Of a stretch of DNA of 64,000 nt, positions 1 through 10,663 are shown one piece after another (position 1 is the first letter of the stretch; each line of letters begins with the position of its first letter). The notes beneath the pieces are model-generated. The model ran no database searches. It saw nothing but the letters and a program-made list of their open reading frames with translations, and was not told where the DNA came from. This stretch comes from Lycium barbarum (lineage: Eukaryota > Streptophyta > Magnoliopsida > Solanales > Solanaceae), in the NCBI RefSeq assembly GCF_019175385.1, contig NC_083339.1:44235330-44299329 (forward strand). The letters run 5' to 3'. The translations under genes and the position numbers were made by a program.

Positions 1-1127
1 AAAATACAGCTTTCTTTGCGCAAAATTTCGAAAGTATGGCGAGACCTCGGTTTCTGGGCTTCCGACATATCTCAGGTTACACAAGAATTAGGCCGTTTGT
101 AGTTCTGACTCTAGGAGGACTAACACATAAAGAAACTTTTAAACTATCTCAGGGTGTCCTAAAATAATCATAGGAATATGGCCGATCCTCGAAATTTGAG
201 TAGCCTACATATCCCTGGTTTTGGGAATCAGGCAAACTGTAGTTCGACTTGATAACCCAAAAAGGAATATCCCTTTATTAGGGAATCCCTTTGACTATTT
301 CCGGTTGGGAATCCGAACCGGAGGTGATGTTTTGAAAAAGATTTATTAGTGTTGATGATTGAAGTGATTTTCCAATCCTTGGTGTAGAAAGCTTGACTCT
401 CGCACATGATTTTTGACCGGTTTCCTAAGAAAAGTTTCACGTTTGCTCCGCATGTCTTGAGTATGGCTCTTTTGCTCCAATCTCGGTAGCTTTTAGCCAT
501 CTCTAAGTGTCGAGTCCTGCGTGTTAGTGATTTAAATTTTTTTATCTTTATCGTAAATGTCATACCTGTACGACATTCTTTCCATCTGCTTTAAAGGTTA
601 ACTCCGTCATTTTCTGTCATTTATCCGACTCTCGGCGAGCGTTCATCCGTCTTTTCTTCTTTTCCTGTAAGTGTGTGCTTTTGTGCATGTATATTTTTGA
701 AATAACTTTGAATAATAATCACGATACTTTAGTTGGCTCTTTTCTCGTTATTTTCATATATTCTCATTTTTCAATGATAACTTTCGTTGGGATCTGGGCC
801 GGGCTATACCGCATTTTGCGAAACCTTCACACCCCAGTTCGGTTGTCGTTTTTGTAAGCAGGATGCTACTAATGAAAATCATGTTTTCAAGTGCGGGGTC
901 ATTTTTGTTTCTTATGACATCTGCCACCCCTGAAAATTTGGACTCACATCATTTTCACACACTGCGGTGACTGTCGCAAATCTGGTGTCGACTGCATCGT
1001 TATCCTCATACGAAGTCTGCAGTATACCAGTTCGGGACTACATCACTTTAGTCAAAAATACCCAAATGTAGACTGCACATCAGAGTGCAGTATCAGATTC
1101 CTTTCATGATGACTACTAACCTCTGTG
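1..1127 (-). mobile_element. Tat/Ogre-type internal fragment (inverted copy of 26325-27452)
   Basis: Read on the minus strand this stretch aligns over its whole length with 26325-27452 on the plus strand; both contain the same order of landmarks (a CTTTCGAAATTTTGCGCAAA end, a 'gatatgtaggct' box, a TTCGAACT-like box). The 'atatgtagg' boxes and pyrimidine/purine composition resemble the untranslated internal part of Tat/Ogre-type Ty3/gypsy elements. The minus-strand ORF at 563-228 (111 codons) has no recognisable domain and its counterpart in the other copy is broken by stops, so I do not call it a gene. Probably the far part of the minus-strand Tat-B1 element whose 5' LTR lies at 14493-18398, separated from it by Tat-A. 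Confidence 0.6.
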
Positions 1128-2123
1128 TCCAAAATTACAATATTTAGTCAGAATATTCAAGTTAACTACTGCATACTCAAGTGTGGAGCCTTTTATCATG
1201 AATACCACTATCCCTGAAACAGGATTACGTTCACTTGAAATAAACTGCAGTAGCGACTACAAATCTTGATGTAGGAATCACATTCGTATTTCAACGATTG
1301 TGGACATCAACTTTGGAATTATGCTACCTATTTTTGTCTATATATATGGATGACGATTCAACCCCTTCAGCCTGTTGTCATTTAATCCATATCGTCATCC
1401 TGAGGAATGAAGCTTACCTCGGTGGCAAGACTGACACCTTCCTTTTTTGACTCCGGTGAAGAATACCCGCCCGTCAACAGGGTTCACATCTTTCGAAAGG
1501 ACTAGACTCTATTGTGAATATGACATTTCAATGCCGATATCAACGCGTCGTCTTCAAATCACAGATTGTCAAGATGAAAATTGTGACCACCCTTCGGGTC
1601 AAAATTAATCCAATCTTTGCTGACATTCTGTGTCGACGATATGAAATTTGATGTCAGAATTACGTCACCTGATTCAGGTGAAGACTGTGCTTACCAAATT
1701 TAAGACTTCTAATCAGTCATTGTATCAAGGCAAGCCATGCGACGTCTAGCCGGGGTCTCAATACCTTGATACAATATTGTTTAGTGGAGACCAGACTTCG
1801 GTAAATCGTGATTATATCTTTTTGTAATCTTAAAAATTTTCTTTTGTAAAAATCTTCATGCTCTGCAAAACGAACAAACTTGTTAGTGTAAAACAAACTT
1901 TACTTAGGGAGGATTTCATTACCCTTTCTCAGATGCTTTGTCTTTATCACATCTCTTCAAGTTTTTGTCTTCGTCATCATTATTCGCTTTTCGGATGCTT
2001 CTTGCTTTTATTGCTTTGTCTTTGAATTTTTCGTCTTTTCTTTTGCTTTTGTTGTTTTGCCTTTGGTTGTTTGCTTTGTTTTGTTCCGCTAGCGCCATTT
2101 CCTGTCTTAGTCACTGAACAAAC
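1128..2123. other. Unassigned element-derived DNA upstream of the Tat-A LTR
   Basis: No ORF of note and no RNA gene. The stretch runs from the end of the repeat shared with 26.3-27.45 kb to the first base of the Tat-A LTR. Its last 300 bases are very pyrimidine-rich (tttgtcttt... runs). Probably more internal DNA of the surrounding Tat-type element, but I cannot align it to the other copy, which breaks off at 26325. Confidence 0.4.
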
Positions 2124-2285
2124 TGTTGACACCCAATTTTGTCCCGCCTCTCCTCCGAAATACCTATTTATGCTTCTAATATTTTTGGAATTTTAAAAAA
2201 AAAAACATATATATTTATATTTTACTATAATTATTAGCCTTTTATCAATACTGGCGTTTCATTATTCTATTACAGTTACTAGCCA

Positions 2286-2353
2286 TCATCATCATCATTT
2301 ATTATTATTATTATTATTTTTATTATTATTATTATTATTACTATTACTATTAC

Positions 2354-2384
<31 letters not shown>

Positions 2385-2410
2385 ATTATAATTATAATTA
2401 TAATTATAAT
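2286..2410. repeat. ATT/TTA-rich microsatellite in Tat-A LTR
   Basis: About 125 bp of simple sequence in blocks: CATs, then ATT repeats, three ACT-ATT interruptions, ATT again and finally TAATTA repeats. It lies in the U3 part of the LTR, about 160 bp from its start. Confidence 0.9.
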
Positions 2411-3106
2411 TCACAATTTTTATCACTTCGGCATTTTACTAGCTCACGCACACGCATCGCATTTATCTTTGCATAATTAAATAATAGTGTTTATGTACTG
2501 TGGATTTTCGAAATATTATTGCACGGCTATTACAACGCCATTTTTTATTATCTGAGCACTAATAATTGCATATTTTATATTGAGTAATATTTTAACACAA
2601 GTTATTTAAATAGGTCTTTTGTTTAAATGTAGTAACCCAATCAACTCATACTATTTTCGGACCAATTCATAAAATCAGCCCAACACCCTATTCATACACA
2701 ACCAGCCCAACATTTTAATTCAACTCAGCCCATTATTTAAACTATACCCAGCCCATACCACCGACCCGACCCGCCCCTCCACTTAACAATGGTAGGGTTT
2801 CTTTCATTTCTCTTTCCCTTCCTCCACCGCCGCGCCTCCCCTCTCCCTTTCCTCTCTTCTCCCTCGCCTTCCTCTCCACCCGCCCTCTGACTTCGCCCAT
2901 ACTCTGACGTCCCACTTCTCCTACTCCCCCCCCCCCCCCCCCCACGCTTCTGCCATTCCCCACGTTACCTCTGCCATCCCCATCGCCACCCCACTGTTTC
3001 TCTCTCCCACGCCTCCACCATACCTCTGACACCCCCACGTTACCTCTGCCACCTCCACCTTCCCCTGTTCCCCACGCGTATTTTTTCTTCTATTTCAACA
3101 AAATCA

Positions 3107-3115
3107 TATAAATAG
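3107..3115 (+). promoter_or_regulatory. Probable TATA box of Tat-A LTR
   Basis: TATAAATAG lies about 1 kb into the LTR, preceded by a CT-rich stretch and followed by GC-containing sequence. It is the best core-promoter candidate in this LTR and would put transcript starts near 3140. Inference from motif and position only. Confidence 0.5.
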
Positions 3116-6100
3116 TGGCGGTGGAAATCGTTTAAAGGGGGTTTTTTTTAAGGAGAGATCGAGAAATCCCCTCTAAAAAAAATACAAGTTCTTGAGCCAT
3201 CTAAAAAGTCCCTTGCAAGAACAGATCTAAAACCCCGAAATTCTCTAAAAAATAACAAGTTTTTTCCAGTAGCAAAATCACCTAAGCAATATTAGTTCGT
3301 CGGTCTTATTTCTGAATATCGAGTCGAAATCCAGTCGTTTTGTTTTCGTTTGCGTTGGTCGTGTTTTGAATCTGAATATTGCAAATTCGGATTTAGCGAG
3401 TATTCGAGGGTAAGATCGAAAACTCAAAGCTTTAGTTCGCTGCACCCGAAGAAAGTCAGTAACCATCCCTTTTATATATTTATCAGTGAATTAAGTATTT
3501 TCTATTTGTGTTATATGTTTTGTGTGCTTTACATGTTTGTTAGTTAGGTAGTTTGATAATGCTAATAGATGTTATTCCAGTTCTGTTTAGATTAGGCCGG
3601 TGTAATTTCAGCATGTACATCAGTTAGTTAGTTTAATCTTAATGTGTGTTAGTGTTAGTTCTGTCTTAGTTCATTCATCTATGTCAGTATGAAGAAATTG
3701 AGTTTAGTGGCCAGTATGTGGATCCTCACATTAATTTGTATGTTCGTTTGGTTGTTTAATCAAACAGTTCAACACTCTATGCCTAAAGTTATTGTTTGTA
3801 CTGCTAGCATGAAATTAGACATGATTTCTTGCCTTATGTCATAATCAACATATAAAGAATGGATTAGAAAGGTTTATCTTAGGTAGTGAATTTGGTAAAA
3901 TTATGAGCAAACTTAAAGTGGCATGCCCTATGACTTGTTTGTGATCAGTAAGATAAATGGTATCTTTTGTGTCTTGTATGACTTCATGGAATGTTTACAA
4001 GATTGTGACACTTAAACTCTGATAGCCAGTTCTTTTGTATTGTGATCTGAATGTGATCATCTGTGGAAGTATCTGTCTGTTTTTCCCACATAGTTGCCTA
4101 ACTGAAACATAGAAATCTGAAGAGCATATTGTGAACCTTTATACATCCTCTCAGATTGTTTGTTGGTACTCAAGTGATCTTAGAACTTAACTTGGGTTTC
4201 AAAAATGCACTCTTCTGTCTGATCTCGAAAATTCTTCAGGGGATGTCACGGGAGTTGTAAGGAGATAGACTATTGTTTAATACATTATCATTTCCATGGG
4301 AGTCTAAGTGATTAAGCCTTAACAGTCTGAAATATCCTGGAAAATGTAATTGATGTCTGGCAGTCTCGGTATATGCGTATGTGATTCGAACTTGTGAAGT
4401 ATAACTCTGTGTTTAATTCTGATTTCACTGTTAGAAGAGGATGTTGTTACTGCACATTGGATAAATAGGAATGTATGCTAACATAGGTAAGAAATATAGG
4501 CATTTGAACTCAACTGCTTCAGTTTCTGTCTGTGAAGAGAATTTGTCCTTTGTGAAGAGTAAAAGGAATCAGTATAAGTTAAGGTCTATTTAAAAAAAAA
4601 AACTGGAATATGATCTTCTTCTGTCTAAGCATGATTGGTGTATTTGAATAATGTGCAGTTAGAGAGTTTTCCATGACAATTTAACTCCAATCATGTAATG
4701 AAATGCATGAGTATTTTTGCAGTGGGATCTCTAGAATGTGTTATGTGTTTTAAGTGATACAATTTTGTCCATGTTGTATGTACATATATCCCCTCCTGTA
4801 GTTTAAGAATTCAACTAAATATTTGCTTTACTGTTATGAATTGGGTTAAACCATGCTAAGGATAAAATTTGAGAAATGTAAAGAGGGTTGTCACTCTGTT
4901 CGTTTTTTTTTTTTTTTTTTGTTGTGTTAAGTGTCTTTAGAATATAGGCAGTATGGCATTTATTGAATATGGGAAGTATCCTGAAGTCTCTTTGAGTGAA
5001 GTATGTGTTAGTTAGTTTTTTTTTTTTTTTTGCATATATTTTATATTATCAGTGTATATCTTTATTAAAATTCTACACATGCTGCAAGTACATTTGTTTA
5101 AAGTATGTATATATGCAGTATACTCAAATATACATAGTATATATATCATTCACTGATCTGTTCCTTTTTTATTTTTACATTACATATGTTTAGCCTTATT
5201 TATTGATTACGTACTAATCTCTCTCTTTCTTTCATTTCTTTGCATGAATCTCGCGTACGAGTCCGAGGGATTCGTTCCTTTGCCGCATTCGATGTTGGGC
5301 TAAAAGCCCAACGTAATTTCCTCCGAGTCGTTCGTCATTCAATCCATCCGCAGCAAAAAATAAAGTCTTCTATGACCAAAGTCCACACAGCAACAGTCCG
5401 AAAATGGGCTGAGCTTATTTAGCTTATTGTCCCTTCTATTTTTTTTTTTGTGAATTTAATTTGTATTACCCAACTAACTCTTTGTTTCATTCCCTTTTTT
5501 TAGTTTAGATAAATCCTAATTAATCAGTAGGTTTAGTTTTGGTAACGGGTAGTTAGTGTTAGAGGAGCTAACAATTCATTTCATAAGTTTCACTTCTTTC
5601 TTTTCATATTAAAACCATTCATAATGTCTAATTTTTATTTTATTTAAAAAATCGATTTGCGAAATAGAATGATTATATATATTTTAAGTTAAGAGAATCG
5701 TATTTTATTCTTACTATCCTAAAAATTTCAAAACATTACTAATACGCAAAAAATAAACTCAAGTGAATTTTATAAATATTTTTAGATTCATTAAATTATA
5801 TATACCTTGAGATAAAAAAAAACGTAATTAAATAAATTAAAAAAAGGGGGAAAAGGAAACTCTATCATCTTTTGCATGTTATTTATAAAATAGTTTCAGA
5901 TTGTTCTTTTATGTAATTTTATTCCAAGTATAAATTGGCTAGCCCTCCTTTCAAAGCTTCTACACATAATGCAAAATACTTTGAAGGTCTCATTTCAAAG
6001 TAACATTATTATAGTAATATTTATAGCTTGTTTTAAAAAATAACATTTGAAACCTCTTTTTGTGGAAATTATTCTACAAGTTCTACTCCAACAGCATCAT

Positions 6101-6563
6101 TATGTTCTTTCTTCAAAATCTTAGCAACCCTTATAAGTCGATTTTAAAATAGCCTTTGAAGTGCTTCTTTTATACAAATAATAATATTTGTCGTAAACCT
6201 TATTCTAACTAATATTATTTCCCTTTTAAAACTTTGGCGATAGTTGTAAGCTACTTTCTGAAATTTAAATATTAAATTTCCCCTTAATTAATTAACCTAA
6301 GTTTGGTCGGATAACCGTAAGTTAACGGATTCTAAAGGATGCCTAACCCCTTCCCTTTAGGATAATATAGAGCCCTTACCTAGAATCACAATGGTTAAGC
6401 AGACTATTAATTGAGGTTTAGTTTTAACTTTGCCTTAGTTAACGTTTAGGTGTCCTAATTCACCATTAAATTAATTAGGTGGCGACTCCTTAAAACAAAA
6501 TAAACAGGAATCACCAATACGTCATACTCCCGCTTCAACCCGGTTAAAATGGGGTATAACAGC

Positions 6564-6583
6564 TTGGCGACTCCGCTGGGGAC
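6564..6583 (+). other. Primer-binding site of Tat-A
   Basis: TTGGCGACTCCGCTGGGGAC begins 2 bases after the LTR end. This string is the characteristic PBS of Ogre/Tat-type plant elements (tRNA-Arg primed, as I recall). It fixes the orientation and the LTR boundary. Confidence 0.85.
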
Positions 6584-7686
6584 TTTTAGGTTCTAACAAT
6601 AACAAACTTAGGTTAATAAATAATTTGTGGGATATTTTGTTTGTTTTATTTTATTTTGCCTATATTGTTGCTTTATGTGCTTTTAAATGTTTGTATTTCA
6701 TTCCTTATGTGCATTTTTTCTATGTAACATGTATATTACTGCTTTTCATAAATTGGCATTCCGCTCATATATCCTCCATTTCTGGAAAATTCACACTATC
6801 ACACGTACACGCGAGGTGTGTTTTGCGCACCCGCAAATTTCTTCATAGAATCCAAATTTTAGGAGAGTTGGCGTATGCGCGGGGTGCCCGAGTAACGGGG
6901 ACCGCGTAGCCTTCTCACTCGAGTAGTCCGCTCGGGAACCTTGTGTCTAGTAAACCCACTCTTAGTCTACCTAGGGTAGAGCGAAAACCAAAACCTTGTA
7001 AGGACATGCATCATTTTAAACCTAGGAGGCTTAATAACCTTGGTGTATTAAGTTCATTAGTCAACCTTACCAAATGTCCAAATGAGTTTATGACTCTAAG
7101 TGACACTATTCACTATCTATGTGCATTATCTGAAGGACAAATATGTGGAATATGTGGACCAAGGACTCTATAGATAAATATTTCAGGAAAAACTGACATT
7201 TTGTTACAGGTTGTCGTGGAGCATTCAATTAATACCGGAGGGTTGAAGACAACTAATAGAAATTAGTGGAGATGGAATATTAGATATCTTAGATTAACTT
7301 TGAGTTGTATTATTAAGCTGGCATGTAATAAATGTTTTTAGTTTTAGAAGAGTTGTGGAATGATACATAAAAGACATGTTTGTCCTTCAAATGTTCGTTA
7401 GGCCTACCTCTGGCATAAAGAGGTCCCTTGCATTATAAAACGCGACTTATGTGTGCAATAATGTGTTTATATGCAATAATATGTCATTACCGTATACTGA
7501 CTCATTTTCTTTTTCTTTTTCTTGTTTTATGTTTTTTCTTTTTAAACTCATTTTTTCAAAACCAAAAGGTTGACTTGTGCTAAAGGGGAACTAGCGGAGC
7601 ATCCATATTTCACATGGTCTAGAGCCAAGAAATCAGACTCTGACTCATCACTAGTCACCTGGTTAACTAAAAAGAGTCGTTCTAAA
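6584..7686 (+). other. Untranslated leader of Tat-A
   Basis: About 1.1 kb between PBS and gag start. No coding signal. A block at 6926-6947 (GTCCGCTCGGG...TGTGTC) is shared with the leader of the minus-strand Tat-B1 element at 14153-14174, so this part is conserved between subfamilies. Just before gag there is a long T/C-rich tract (7502-7556). Confidence 0.6.
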
Positions 7687-9639
7687 ATGGAGCAAAGTTT
7701 GATCAATGCAACCACTTCATCTGAGCCATCTCTTAGTTTACCGATCACAAGTGATCCCACATCCTCTAATGAACCAGAAACACATTTGGAGATCATTGCT
7801 CGTCTGGAGCGACGAGTTGCTGAATTAAGTCACATGGTACTTCAAAATCGGTCATTTTCTCAAACTCCGCCATATATGACTCCATCTCACGGGGTTCGTC
7901 AGACTTTGCCTATGCCACCTCCATTCCCAAATTTGGATGAACTTAACCAAACAAACTATTTTACCACTTCTCAACCAGCTCATTCCGAACCCATTGCCCA
8001 CCTAGTCACTCAAAATTCTCCCCTTTTATTTACAGCTACCTCTTCAAAAACTCAGTTCATACCGCCGACACATGATGTTACCAATGCGCATCAAGTTCCG
8101 CCAGTGTATACTTATACCACAGCTCCACCCATGACACAAATCCAAGGACAATATCGCACAGATGCTGATCATTATGTCGAAGTTGAAAATGAGGCAAGGG
8201 CAGTTAATGATGAAATGATAAATAGAAAGCTCAAAAGTTTGGAAGATGCCATGAGGAGTTTGCGTGGACTCGGTAGTAACCAAAGCGTGAGTTTTGAAGA
8301 GTTATGTGCATTTCCTGAGGTAGAATTGCCACCAGGTTACAAGATTCCAAAATTTGAGAAGTTTGATGGGTCGGGAAACCCTTTCTTCCATCTGAAGGTC
8401 TATTGTGAAAAGTTGATTGGAGTGGGGAAGAACGAAGGGATAAGAGTCAAGCTATTCAATCAGAGTTTGAGTGGAATAGCCTTGGAGTGGTATTCTAAGC
8501 AAGATACAACCAAATGGTGTACTTGGGATGACTTGGCAAATGCTTTTGTGGATCATTACAAGTTTCATGTTGAGATCGCTCCTGACAGAATCTCAATTAC
8601 AAAGTTAAAGAAGAAATTAACCGAATCATTCCGAGAATATGCCATACGGTGGAGGGAAGAAGCATCTAGGGTGCACCCGCCCATGGAGGAAACAGAAATG
8701 GTTACTTTCTTCATTCAGGCACTAGAACCAGAGTACTATGAACGTTTGGTGACAATGGGCGGAAAAACTTTTGCAGAAGTGATCAAAGCTGGAGACATGA
8801 TCGAAGATGGCATTAAGACAGGGAGAATAACAAGTCTTGCGGCTTTACAGTCTACTAGTAGGTCCCTACAAATTGGTGCTCTCGGAAACGGAAAGAAAAA
8901 AGAAAAAGAAGCGGCATCGGTAATGGCTTTGGGAAACACCTCATACCATCATCACAACCCCCGCGATACAATTCTAACGCTCTCCACTCACCATATTTCC
9001 AATATTCGTCACATCCATACAACCAAACTTTGTCAGCCTCAATCATCACAAATTTCCTACCCCGTCTACAATACCCAGCCTACATACCGAGCTCCACGAC
9101 CACCAATATACCCAGCTCCACCATCACAATCTCATCATCCAAACAATGCATCCGCATCTCCCCTAAATAAACCGTTTCGCAATTTCACACCATTGGGAGA
9201 GCCATTGAGCGTTGTTTTTGAAAGACTGCAAGCTTCAGGCTTAGTATGTCCTGTGGAAGGTAGAATTCCAGATCCACTACCTAGAAGTTTTGATCCCACT
9301 AAAACATGTGCATATCATTCGGGGGTAAAAGGCCATTCCACTGATTGTTGTTACGCATTGAAACATAAGGTTGAAGATCTTATTGAAGCAAAACAGATCA
9401 TGGTCAAACAACCAACACCAAATGTGGTTAACAATCCACTCCCAACCCATGAGAGGGCCACGATAAATGTGATTGGAATAGATGAAAATGATGACGATCC
9501 AGTCGAATTCATAGTGCCTGTGGATAGCGTGGAAGATCATGGTATTGTAGCCGTTGCTTCTCGAGTATTGTCCCTTTCTAAGGTGGACAAGCAGATATTG
9601 TCCCTTTCTAAGGTGGACAAACAAATATTGTCTTCGTAA
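7687..9639 (+). CDS. gag: Gag polyprotein of Tat/Ogre-type retrotransposon
   Basis: Structural capsid protein of the retroelement. It would assemble the particle that packages element RNA in the cytoplasm. The frame is open from 7546, but the first ATG is at 7687 (protein starts MEQSL), giving 650 residues with no stop or frameshift. Residues 1-200 are Pro/Ser/Thr-rich and probably disordered, with a short helical stretch. The retrotransposon gag domain lies at about residues 219-380 and includes FDGSGNPFFHLKVYCEKL and WREEASRVHPPMEE. A C-x2-H-x5-H-x3-C motif (C541, H544, H550, C554) followed by a helical segment ending in DLIEAKQI is typical of Tat gag. The C-terminus ends in a duplicated SLSKVDKQI. 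It is the only long intact frame in the window. No protease or RT follows, which is odd for an intact gag. Alternative: an over-preserved fragment rather than an active element. Confidence 0.85.
   Translation: MEQSLINATTSSEPSLSLPITSDPTSSNEPETHLEIIARLERRVAELSHMVLQNRSFSQTPPYMTPSHGVRQTLPMPPPFPNLDELNQTNYFTTSQPAHSEPIAHLVTQNSPLLFTATSSKTQFIPPTHDVTNAHQVPPVYTYTTAPPMTQIQGQYRTDADHYVEVENEARAVNDEMINRKLKSLEDAMRSLRGLGSNQSVSFEELCAFPEVELPPGYKIPKFEKFDGSGNPFFHLKVYCEKLIGVGKNEGIRVKLFNQSLSGIALEWYSKQDTTKWCTWDDLANAFVDHYKFHVEIAPDRISITKLKKKLTESFREYAIRWREEASRVHPPMEETEMVTFFIQALEPEYYERLVTMGGKTFAEVIKAGDMIEDGIKTGRITSLAALQSTSRSLQIGALGNGKKKEKEAASVMALGNTSYHHHNPRDTILTLSTHHISNIRHIHTTKLCQPQSSQISYPVYNTQPTYRAPRPPIYPAPPSQSHHPNNASASPLNKPFRNFTPLGEPLSVVFERLQASGLVCPVEGRIPDPLPRSFDPTKTCAYHSGVKGHSTDCCYALKHKVEDLIEAKQIMVKQPTPNVVNNPLPTHERATINVIGIDENDDDPVEFIVPVDSVEDHGIVAVASRVLSLSKVDKQILSLSKVDKQILSS
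9571..9630 (+). repeat. 30-bp tandem duplication at the gag C-terminus
   Basis: Two adjacent 30 bp units (9571-9600 and 9601-9630) differ at two positions and encode SLSKVDKQIL twice in frame, just before the stop codon. Looks like a recent in-frame duplication. Confidence 0.85.
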
Positions 9640-9829
9640 AAATAAATTGAGATGCCGAGAACCATATCTTTGACATGGTTTATGTCTCATTGTCGATGTG
9701 GGTGGCCAAATGCTCTCCTTTGCTTTCTTTGAAGCCTTTGTTATGTGGCGATTATCTTGATGCCTTTATGAATTTTGAATTGTATTGCCAAAGTCCGTTC
9801 TGATGGTCCTGCCACCTGTACTGAAAGCA

Positions 9830-10130
9830 ACTGATTAATAGATATGTTGTTGCTTTGCTAGCGACCATAGTTAAAACAATTCTTAAGAAAGAAACTTGGG
9901 GAAAGGGCCAATGGTATATGCGAACCACCGAGCATCTTTTGCTCGTTGTAGAGGCAGGACGCGTTTTCCATGATTTTTCTTCGTAGTGGTCCTTGATGCA
10001 CTTTGTAGGATCTTTGCTTTTCCCAAAGAGTTTGGTATTCCTTTTCAACAAATTGCTCCTATTTGCGGTCAAGGGAAGTCGTTAATGACTTGATGGTGGC
10101 TTTCTGCAAAACTTGAAGCAAAAAGGCGTT
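9830..10130 (-). repeat. Diverged internal repeat, copy 1 (copy 2 at 11390-11650)
   Basis: On the plus strand this copy and 11390-11650 share an order of blocks: TTGATGACTT/TTAATGACTTGA, a 'tttggcattcctt / tttggtattcctttt' block, a 'caaattg/caagttg' block and a 'gagcatctttt.../gagcaatttcttgcttt' block. Similarity is patchy, so this is an old duplication within the Tat-type internal region. Confidence 0.5.
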
Positions 10131-10466
10131 AAACTAGTCAAAAGAAACGACAATGTATTCATAAAGGAGAAGAAGAGAGTTCAAAGTGTAGTCGTTCGGC
10201 TTTCGCCATTCGGCTTTCGCCATTCGAGAGGTTTTATTTGATTTTTCTTATCGTTGTTGCGGATTTGATGTCCACCTTTGTCCGTCATTTTTGGGCATGT
10301 CCTCAATGTTTGACGGCGTTACCTGCAAAACCCTTATACTAAAGTTAGTAAGATATGACAGATAAAGTTGGATATGAAACCATTTGACGTGGCGACTCTT
10401 ATATAGTTGATACCTTTGATAGTATGATGTCACTTAGCAACGACGTTATTCTGAGTCAGAAAAATG

Positions 10467-10663
10467 GAAATTTTGAGGTTTCCTCAAAATTTCTGCCCCA
10501 GTGTAGAGGTGTATTCGCTAATTCTTAAACTTGTCGTACCGAAAGAATTTTTGAGATTCTCTCAAAAATTCTGCCCCAGTTAAAGCTGCGTTGGCGACCT
10601 ATCGTGTCGAGTTTTGAGAAACTTTTGAGATCTCCCAAAAAGATCTCAAAATTTCTGCCCCAG
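10467..10663 (-). repeat. Three tandem hairpins beside CTGGGGCAG
   Basis: On the plus strand: arms 10467-10478 / 10482-10493 (12 bp, perfect), 10544-10556 / 10560-10572 (13 bp, perfect) and 10623-10633 / 10641-10651 (11 bp, perfect). Each is followed by CTGCCCCAG (10493, 10571, 10655), i.e. CTGGGGCAG on the element's sense strand. Stem sequences differ between units while pairing is kept. Spacing of units is 78 and 84 bp. Confidence 0.85.

Larger units (their letters stand above)
2124..6561 (+). mobile_element. 5' LTR of Tat/Ogre-type Ty3/gypsy element (Tat-A)
   Basis: Starts TGTTGACACCCAATTTTGTC, a start I associate with plant Tat/Ogre-type LTRs, and ends ...GGGGTATAACA directly before a primer-binding site. 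Length 4438 bp, in the range known for this group. It contains an ATT/TTA microsatellite (2286-2410), a C-run near 2930, and a TATA box at 3107. The rest is AT-rich and non-coding; short ORFs in it are chance. No second copy of this LTR is in the window, so the element is truncated, rearranged or reaches a 3' LTR elsewhere. The five bases before it are CAAAC, but the partner duplication cannot be seen. Confidence 0.8.

Noticed and set aside
228..563. 111-codon minus-strand ORF
   Set aside because: Its counterpart in the inverted copy (26.9-27.25 kb) is interrupted by stops and frame changes and no domain is recognisable.
2742..3038. Gly/Arg-rich 98-codon minus-strand ORF
   Set aside because: Lies in the CT-rich U3 of the Tat-A LTR and reads through a C homopolymer; composition artefact.
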